From NCBI RefSeq assembly GCF_049800775.1, contig NZ_JBNAFR010000005.1:211434-275433 (forward strand): a DNA stretch of 64,000 bases, in the 5' to 3' direction. The notes under the pieces were generated by a model. It was not told where the DNA came from, ran no database searches, and saw only the letters and a list, made by a program, of their open reading frames with translations. A program made the translations under genes and the position numbers. This DNA is from Dinoroseobacter sp049800775 (lineage in GTDB: Bacteria > Pseudomonadota > Alphaproteobacteria > Rhodobacterales > Rhodobacteraceae). Each line of letters opens with the position of its first letter. Within the stretch, counting starts at the first letter, position 1. Below, one piece after another: positions 9,034 through 15,700 of the stretch.

Positions 9034-9741
9034 TCACAGCTCCTCCCCGCAATCGAACCGCCCCTGATGGGACTGGAAGCCCGGATTACCGGGCACGAGG
9101 ATCTCGCGCACATCGGTGTCGAATTCGCGCGTGTCGCGGTCGGTGACCATGGTCGAGCGGCCAAGGATCACGAAATTCTCGGTCTCGGGCAGCAGCAGAT
9201 CCCAGACGCGGGAGAACCCACCAATCGAGGCCTCGGTCTCCATATCCATCCCGGCACTGCCCGTGCGGAAGGTCATCCCGTTCCGCGTGACCGTGTTCTC
9301 CGACAGCTCCAGCCGCAGGGACAGCGTGATCGCCACCTCCTCGCCCAGATCGAGGGTCGATTCCGTGCGGGCCGTCTCGCTGCCTGTCTCGCGCAGCAGG
9401 TTGAGGTCGAGCGGATCGAGGGTGGTCTGGACCGTGACCGAGCCCGGCCCGGCCAGCGACACGAAATCCCCGAGATCCCCGGTCAGGTCCGAGAACTCGA
9501 CCCCGACCAGCTCGCCCGCTTCGGAGCTGACAATCGCATAGCCCTGATCGTCGCAGCGATAGAACAGCTCGACCTCGCACATGCCCTTCTGGGCCGTGAC
9601 GATGGGCGTGCAGCGCTCGGTGATCTCATCGACCAGCGGATGGGACAGCGCGCCCGTGGCCAGCACGCCCGTCCCGAACAGGGCACATAGCGGCAGCAGA
9701 GCCGCAGCACGGGTGACGCGTGGCGTTGCGATGGCGCGCAT
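9034..9741 (-). CDS. Secreted protein of unknown function between gltD and gltB
   Basis: The 235-residue protein starts with a typical Sec signal peptide: basic MRAIATPRVTR, a hydrophobic stretch, and probable cleavage near ALS-HP around residue 33. The mature part is acidic and threonine/valine-rich, predicted mostly beta. It has two cysteines close to the new N-terminus (ERCTP, MCEVELFYRCDD) and one near the end (DCGEEL), which could form disulfides in the periplasm. I recognise no catalytic motif. Its placement inside the glutamate synthase locus is odd, since glutamate synthase is cytoplasmic. It may simply hitch-hike, or sense something linked to nitrogen status; the sequence does not decide. 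Confidence 0.75.
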   Translation of the reverse strand: MRAIATPRVTRAAALLPLCALFGTGVLATGALSHPLVDEITERCTPIVTAQKGMCEVELFYRCDDQGYAIVSSEAGELVGVEFSDLTGDLGDFVSLAGPGSVTVQTTLDPLDLNLLRETGSETARTESTLDLGEEVAITLSLRLELSENTVTRNGMTFRTGSAGMDMETEASIGGFSRVWDLLLPETENFVILGRSTMVTDRDTREFDTDVREILVPGNPGFQSHQGRFDCGEEL

Positions 9742-9800
9742 GATGTCCTCTCGGTTTTGGGTCAGTCTCTCTGACCGTTGCGTTTTTTGCTGTTAACCGG

Positions 9801-9865
9801 ATGCCCGACACTTGCCCGACAGATGTCCGACACCTGTCAGACGCTCTGCCGATACGGGTCGGGCA
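9801..9865. repeat. Short degenerate TGTCGGGCA-type repeats downstream of gltD
   Basis: Read on the minus strand, the stretch just after gltD holds TGCCCGAC, then TGTCGGACA, TGTCGGGCA and TGTCGGGCA within 65 bases. TGCCCGAC at 9803-9810 pairs with GTCGGGCA at 9858-9865. It can fold into alternative stem-loops between gltD and the next gene, possibly an attenuator or a 3' stabiliser. There is no clear T-tract. Confidence 0.4.
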
Positions 9866-9874
9866 CGGGTTTGG

Positions 9875-11314
9875 TTATTCGGCGGCGACCGATGTGGCCT
9901 TGGCGTTGAACGCCTCGAGCATGGCTTCTGCCGCCTCGCGCCCGTCGCGGATCGCCCAGACAACAAGGCTCGCGCCGCGCACGATATCCCCCACCGCATA
10001 GACGCCATCCATGGCGGTCTTATGGGTGCGGAAATCGGCCTTCACCGTGCCCCAGCGGGTCACTTCCAGCTCGGGCTCGCCCCAGAGCGTGGGCAGATCC
10101 TCAGGCTCGAAGCCCAGCGCCTTGATTACGATATCCGCGTCCTCGACGTAATCCGCACCCTCGATCAGCTCGGGGGCCTGACGGCCCGTCGCATCGGGGG
10201 CGCCCAGACGCATCTTCTGGACCATGACGCCCGAGACATCCGTGTCTCCGGTATAGCCCTTGGGGGCGGTCAGCCAGACGAACTCGACGCCTTCTTCCTC
10301 GGCATTCTGCACTTCGCGCTGGGATCCCGGCATGTTCGCCCGGTCCCGACGGTAAAGGCATTTGACGCTGGTCGCGCCCTGACGGGTCGCCGTGCGCACG
10401 CAATCCATGGCCGTATCGCCACCGCCGATCACGACGACGCGCTTGCCCTCGGCATTCAGCTCGCCACTGTCGAATTCCGGCACATCGTCGCCAAAGCTCT
10501 TGCGGTTCGAAGCGGTCAGATAGTCGATCGCCCGCACGATGCCGTTCGCACCTGCGCCCGGCCCGCCCAGATCGCGGGACTTGTAGACGCCCGTGGCGAT
10601 GAGCACCGCGTCATGCTTCTCGCGGATCTTCGCAAAGGAGATGTCGGTGCCCACGTCGCAGTTCAGCTCAAAGGTGACGCCGCCCTGCTCGAGCTGGTCG
10701 TTGCGGCGCGTGACCACGTCTTTTTCCAGCTTGAAGCCCGGGATCCCGTAGACCAGCAGCCCGCCCGCGCGGTCATAGCGGTCATAGACGGTGACCTGAA
10801 TGCCCTGACGGCGCAGCACGTCCGCCGCAGCGAGGCCACCGGGGCCCGCCCCGATGATACCGACGCTCTCCGGGCGTTCCTGTGCGGGGGAGATGGGCTT
10901 GACCCAGCCCTGCTCCCACGCGGTGTCGGTGATGTATTTCTCGACCGAACCGATGGTGACCGTGCCGTGGCCCGATTGCTCGATGACGCAATTGCCCTCG
11001 CAAAGCCGGTCCTGCGGGCAGATACGGCCGCAGATCTCGGGGAAGGTGTTGGTCGCCTGGCTGACCTCATAGGCCTCCTGCAGGCGGCCCTCGGCGGTCA
11101 GCTTGAGCCAGTCGGGGATGTTGTTGTGCAGCGGGCAGTGGCTCTGACAATAGGGCACACCGCATTGCGAGCAGCGGGACGCTTGCTCCGCGGCCTTCTC
11201 GGTCGCATACTCGCGATAGATCTCGTCAAAGTCCTGCTTGCGCAGATCGGGCGGCCGTTTCTCCGGCATGTCCTTTTCGATCTTGACGAATTTGAGCATC
11301 GGCTGATGGGCCAT
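9875..11314 (-). CDS. gltD: Glutamate synthase small subunit (NADPH, FAD, Fe-S)
   Basis: This 479-residue protein is a canonical GltD. Two N-terminal 4Fe-4S cysteine groups are visible: Cys48, 51, 56, 60 (CSQCGVPYCQSHC) and Cys95, 99, 105, 109 (CGRICPQDRLCEGNC). An FAD dinucleotide fold follows around residue 150 (IGAGPGGLAAADVL), and an NADPH-binding GGGDTAMDC fold near 300. It takes electrons from NADPH and passes them through FAD and Fe-S clusters to GltB. It is the first gene of the minus-strand glt run and is divergent from uppP. The start MAHQPMLKFV is preceded by a GGAGGAC ribosome site. Confidence 0.97.
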   Translation of the reverse strand: MAHQPMLKFVKIEKDMPEKRPPDLRKQDFDEIYREYATEKAAEQASRCSQCGVPYCQSHCPLHNNIPDWLKLTAEGRLQEAYEVSQATNTFPEICGRICPQDRLCEGNCVIEQSGHGTVTIGSVEKYITDTAWEQGWVKPISPAQERPESVGIIGAGPGGLAAADVLRRQGIQVTVYDRYDRAGGLLVYGIPGFKLEKDVVTRRNDQLEQGGVTFELNCDVGTDISFAKIREKHDAVLIATGVYKSRDLGGPGAGANGIVRAIDYLTASNRKSFGDDVPEFDSGELNAEGKRVVVIGGGDTAMDCVRTATRQGATSVKCLYRRDRANMPGSQREVQNAEEEGVEFVWLTAPKGYTGDTDVSGVMVQKMRLGAPDATGRQAPELIEGADYVEDADIVIKALGFEPEDLPTLWGEPELEVTRWGTVKADFRTHKTAMDGVYAVGDIVRGASLVVWAIRDGREAAEAMLEAFNAKATSVAAE

Positions 11315-11376
11315 AAGGTCCTCCTGGCTAACGCGCGCTGTATAAACGCGGTGCGCGGGAAATAAAAGTCACCTTT

Positions 11377-11447
11377 GCTGACCTTAAATTAAAAAAATGC
11401 ACTGCCCTTGCGGTCTGCGGCGATAAATCCGTCAAATTTAGGTCAGC
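11377..11447. promoter_or_regulatory. Widely spaced inverted repeat between gltD and uppP (candidate operator)
   Basis: GCTGACCT-TAAATT begins at 11377. Its near-perfect reverse complement, AAATTT-AGGTCAGC, ends at 11447. The conserved 8-base arms are 63 bases apart centre to centre, about six helical turns. The pair lies in the divergent region where a regulator binding both arms could control gltD and/or uppP by looping. No regulator gene is adjacent. The identity of the binding protein is not inferred. Confidence 0.4.
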
Positions 11448-11533
11448 ATGTAATGCCTACCCTGCGTCAATGGGTGGTTTTTCTTTTACAGTTACGCTGG
11501 ATAAATTGCCCTCGAATCAATGAAGCGTACGTA

Positions 11534-12337
11534 GTGCCCCTGTTCCATCTCCTCCTTGTCGCCATCATCCAGGGCCTGACCGAGTTTCTGCCGGTCTCCT
11601 CCTCGGGTCATCTCATCCTTCTCCCCGCGCTCAGCGGGATGGAGGATCAGGGCCAAACCATTGATGTGGCTGTTCATGTCGGCACGCTGTTCGCGGTGGT
11701 TCTGTATTTCTGGGCCGATGTGAAAGTCGCGGCAGGGGGGCTGACCCGACTGGCGCGGGGCAAGGTGGATACGCCCGGCGCATTCCTCGCCCTGTGTCTC
11801 GTGATCGCTACCGGCCCGGTGATCCTGGTCGGGCTGATCTTCAGCGTGACCGGTTTGAACGATATGATGAGGAGCATGGCGGTGATCGGCTGGACCATGC
11901 TCATTTTCGGGATCGTCCTCTATTGGGCCGACCAGAAGGGCCCGAGCACGCGGGAGGCCGGCGGCTGGACCCTGAAACATGCGCTGATCATGGGCCTCTG
12001 GCAGGCGGTGGCGCTGATCCCCGGCACCTCGCGCTCGGGGATCACGATCACCGGCGCGCGCTTTCTCGGATACAAGCGGGAGGACGCCGCGAAGCTGTCG
12101 ATGCTCATGTCGATCCCCACCATCATCGCCTCGGGCAGCCTTCTCGGGCTCGAGGTCGCGGCGGATGCAAACTGGCAGCTTCTAGTCGACGGGGCCATCG
12201 CCGCGCTCTTTGCCTTTATCGCGGCCCTCGCTGCGCTGGTTCTGATGATGCGATTGCTCAAGTCGGTGAGCTTCACGCCCTATGTCATTTACCGCATCGT
12301 GCTCGGCGTGATTCTGCTCATGCTCGCGTATAGTTAA
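11534..12337 (+). CDS. uppP: Undecaprenyl-diphosphatase
   Basis: The 267-residue protein is an integral membrane protein with about eight helices. It carries the family's two signature segments: QGLTEFLPVSSSGH near the N-terminus, and PGTSRSGITI in the middle, whose serine/arginine are part of the phosphatase site. It dephosphorylates undecaprenyl diphosphate to recycle the lipid carrier for peptidoglycan and O-antigen synthesis. The GTG that gives (M)PLFHLLLVAIIQG is the best start by family alignment. The frame is open further upstream, but that part is not family-like and the ribosome site is weak in either case. It stands alone on the plus strand. Confidence 0.93.
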   Translation: MPLFHLLLVAIIQGLTEFLPVSSSGHLILLPALSGMEDQGQTIDVAVHVGTLFAVVLYFWADVKVAAGGLTRLARGKVDTPGAFLALCLVIATGPVILVGLIFSVTGLNDMMRSMAVIGWTMLIFGIVLYWADQKGPSTREAGGWTLKHALIMGLWQAVALIPGTSRSGITITGARFLGYKREDAAKLSMLMSIPTIIASGSLLGLEVAADANWQLLVDGAIAALFAFIAALAALVLMMRLLKSVSFTPYVIYRIVLGVILLMLAYS

Positions 12338-12405
12338 TTTAAAATGCCTAAAATTTGCGCAGACACTACTGGCGATTTAGTCAACAAAAATTCACATAAC
12401 ACCCT

Positions 12406-12426
12406 ATTGTTTCAATCTGTAACAAT
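12406..12426. promoter_or_regulatory. 21-bp dyad ATTGTT-N9-AACAAT
   Basis: Perfect six-base inverted repeat arms separated by nine bases, 40 bases upstream of the CtrA-like box. The spacing suits a dimeric helix-turn-helix regulator contacting two turns of the helix. No regulator is assigned. Confidence 0.4.
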
Positions 12427-12465
12427 TAAAAACCGATATTTTCTTATGTTTTCAAAGCGGTTTCG

Positions 12466-12480
12466 TTAACGTTTTTTTAA
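12466..12480 (+). promoter_or_regulatory. CtrA-like binding site (TTAA-N7-TTAA)
   Basis: TTAACGTTTTTTTAA is an exact match to the alphaproteobacterial CtrA consensus TTAA-N7-TTAA, and a C follows as in the extended form. It lies immediately upstream of the candidate -35 element at 12486, the position from which CtrA normally activates. AT-rich context raises the chance of a random match. Confidence 0.5.
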
Positions 12481-12485
12481 CACGC

Positions 12486-12515
12486 TTGAAACATCGGCAA
12501 ATCTCCGCGTAACGT
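12486..12515 (+). promoter_or_regulatory. Weak sigma-70-like promoter for the surface protein gene
   Basis: TTGAAA (12486-12491), an 18-base spacer and TAACGT (12510-12515). The -10 is poor, consistent with a promoter that needs an activator such as CtrA bound just upstream. Confidence 0.3.
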
Positions 12516-12740
12516 CTCATCACGTTTTTAGTAGTGAGGTAATGGTTCCGTCGATAGGTCGCGGGAAAATAGACCGAGACGGCTTGGTTCAAAAAGTCAT
12601 TGATTTAGGAAACCTGCGACAGCGCTGGTGAGCGCGTGTGTGTGTCGTTGCGGGAAAGTTCTGTGCACTTTTTATGGCCCCATTCCCTTCGAACTTCATG
12701 TCGGCACGTTGTCGACAAGGTCTGATGAGGGAACAGCAGA

Positions 12741-15700
12741 ATGACCACCAGGACATATGAGTTTACCGCCTTCAGCGAGGACGATCTGGTCCAGCAAGGC
12801 ACGATCGGCGGTGGCTTGGGCAAAGGCGAGACATTCGTCATGCCCGCCGCGGCAACCACGGTCATCTCGACGAAGGATGACGACAACGTCCTGTCCGGCG
12901 ACTATGGCAAGGACAAGGACGACAACGCGAAGGACAGCTCCGGTCAGATCGCGGTCATCAACGGCGTCGAGATCTCCGGCGAGCAGGTCTATATCGAGAA
13001 ATACTTCGTGGTGAAGGGCTCGGACGGCAAGACGTATTATCTGGCCGAGATCGAGGTCGAGGATTACCACGCACCCGGTCAGGGCGACGACTTCTTCACC
13101 TTCATCGGCGACGTTCCCCCGGCGGGCACGACCCTGAAGACGGTCGACTCCTGTGGCGTCAAGGACGGCATCAAGTACGAAGATCTCGGCGCAGGCCCGC
13201 TGGACGGCGACGGGTCGGATGCCGAGTGCATCACCATCGAAGCCGAGGACATGAACGACCATGGCTTCCGCACGGTCCATGGCGACAAGGCCTCCGGCGG
13301 CCAGCTGGTCAAGATCGAAGGCAATGACGGCAAGCTGACCACCGATTTCGACGGCCCCTCGGCGGTCTATGACCTGACCCTCTATGCTCAGGACGAGACA
13401 GACGGCGTGTCCAAGCTGCGGGTGTTCGTGGATGGCGAGCATGTCGGTACGATCATGCTGGACCAGCAGACCAATGGCGGCGGCAGCGACCATAGCGGCT
13501 TCACCGGCTTCACCCTTGAAGGTCTGGAGATCCACGAAGGCGCCGAGATCGAGATTCAGGCGTGGAAAGACTGCGGCGAGTGGGTCCGGATCGACAAGCT
13601 CGAGCTGAAGAAGGTCGATGACCTGCCCGAGAACGAAGCTCCGAGCTTCGACAACCTGCCCGATGATGGCGTCATCTGTGTCGACGAGAACGAGACCTTC
13701 GTCGCCGATATCGACGCCTCCGACGCGGATGGCGACAGCCTGACCTACGAAATCGTGGGTGGCCGCGATGGCGACATGTTCACCATCGACCCGAACACCG
13801 GCGAGCTGTCCTTCAAGGCGGCCAAGGACTACGAGAACCCGACATCCGGCGGTGGCAACAACACCTATGACGTGACCGTCAAGGTCAGCGACGGCAAAGG
13901 CGGCGAAGAGGTCAAGCCGCTCTGGATCAAGGTCAAGGACGTGGACGAGCCCGAGCCCGTCTGCATCGTGGTCGAAGCCGAGGACATGCACCTGTGCGGC
14001 TACTCGGTCGAGCATAACGGCGACGCCTCCGGTGGCGCGAACATCAAGGCCACCGGCCATTACGGCATTGCTGAAACCGTGTTCAACGGCCCGGCCGGCA
14101 CCTATGACCTGAGCGTCTTCTCCATGGATGAGAATGACGGCAACGGCGCCATCGACGTCTATGTGAACGGTCAGTATGTCGACACGATCTGGCTCGACCA
14201 GGGCAATGACGGCGGCGGCGGTGCCAATTCCGGCTCCACCTTCTCCGAAGACGTGTTCCAGGACCTGCAGCTCGACACAGGCGACGTGATCAGCCTCGTG
14301 GGCTACACCGATTGCGCCGAGTTTGCGCGGATCGACAAGATCGTCCTGTGCGAAGACGGCAAGACCTGCCCGCCGGACTACATGAAGCTCGACTTCGCGG
14401 GCCTGCAGAAGGGCACCACCGTGTCGAACCAGTTCGACGGTGTGACCATCACGGCGCAGAAATCCGGCGACGGTGCGAACTCCGCCAATGACGCGATGAT
14501 CTTCGACAGCAACAGCCCCACGGGCGGCGACAACGATCTCGGCTATAATGGTCTGGGCAACATCCTGATCATCTCCGAGGACAACGACGCCTCCGACCCC
14601 GACGACAATGCGGGTGGCGGCACGATCACCTTCGATTTCGACGCCCCGTCGGACCTGCAGAACATCCGTCTGCTGGACATCGAAGAGCAGGGCGGCACGA
14701 TCAAGCTGTTCGACGAGGACGGCAACCTGATCAAGACCGTGGCCATCCCGGCAGCGGGCAACAACTCCAACCAGCTGGTCGACCTGAGCGCGGCGGATGT
14801 CGCGAGCATGGAAATCAACCTCGTCGGGTCCGGCGCTGTGGATGACCTCTGCTGGAAGCCGGGCGATCCGCCCGTGGAGCTGGGCTCCCTCGCCGGTCGT
14901 TATTTCTGCGACGAGAACGACAATGATATCGACGATGGCGAACCCGGGATCGCAGGCGCCACGGTCGAGCTTCTGGACGCCGCGGGCAATGTGATCGACA
15001 CCACGACCACGGATGCCAATGGCGACTACATCTTCGAGGATCTCGGGCCGGGCACCTACTCCGTGCGCTTTGCCCCGGATGCCGATGGCAAGACCTTTGT
15101 CGCGCAGGATCAAGGTGGCGACGACACCGTGGACAGCGATGTCGATCCGAACACCGGCGAAACCGGTCCGATCATGCTGGCCTCCGGAGAGAACAAGACC
15201 GACGTGGATGCCGGGGTCGAGGATCCGGGGACCGCAGCCCTGAAAGGCCGCTACTTCTGCGACGAGAACGACAATGATGTGGACGATGCCGAGCCCGGCA
15301 TTGGCGGCGTCACTGTCACCCTTCTCACCGCAGCGGGCGTCTTCGTGGCCGACACGGTGACGGCGGCGGACGGCACCTACGAATTCACCGGCCTCGACGC
15401 GGGTGACTACAAGGTGCGGTTCGACGCGGATCCGACCGGCAAGACCTTCGTGGCGCAGGATCAAGGTGGCGACGACACCGTGGACAGCGATGTCGACCCG
15501 AACACCGGCGAAACCGGCGTGATCTCGGTCGAGATCGGCGAAACGGTCGAGGATATCGACGCTGGCGTCGAGGATCCGGGAACAGCATCGGTCGGCGACA
15601 CCGTGTGGTTCGATGCCAATGGCAACGGCGTGCTGGATGGTAGCGAATCCGGGGTTTCCGGTGTGAGCGTGACCCTCACGGGCGCAGGCGCTGACGGCGT

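Larger units (their letters stand above)
12338..12740 (+). other. AT-rich control region / long 5' leader of the surface protein gene
   Basis: This 403-base gap is conspicuously AT-rich in its first 170 bases compared with the rest of the window. It contains no open frame with a family match. It holds a 21-bp dyad, a CtrA-like box and a weak sigma-70-like promoter (listed separately). If that promoter is used, the transcript has an untranslated leader of roughly 220 bases before the AGGGA ribosome site at 12728. No known riboswitch fold is recognised in the leader. Confidence 0.6.

Noticed and set aside
8879..9052. 79-codon frame upstream of gltB
   Set aside because: The upstream part is Arg/Pro-rich, overlaps the secreted-protein gene end, and has no ribosome site; only its last 21 codons are kept as a possible leader.
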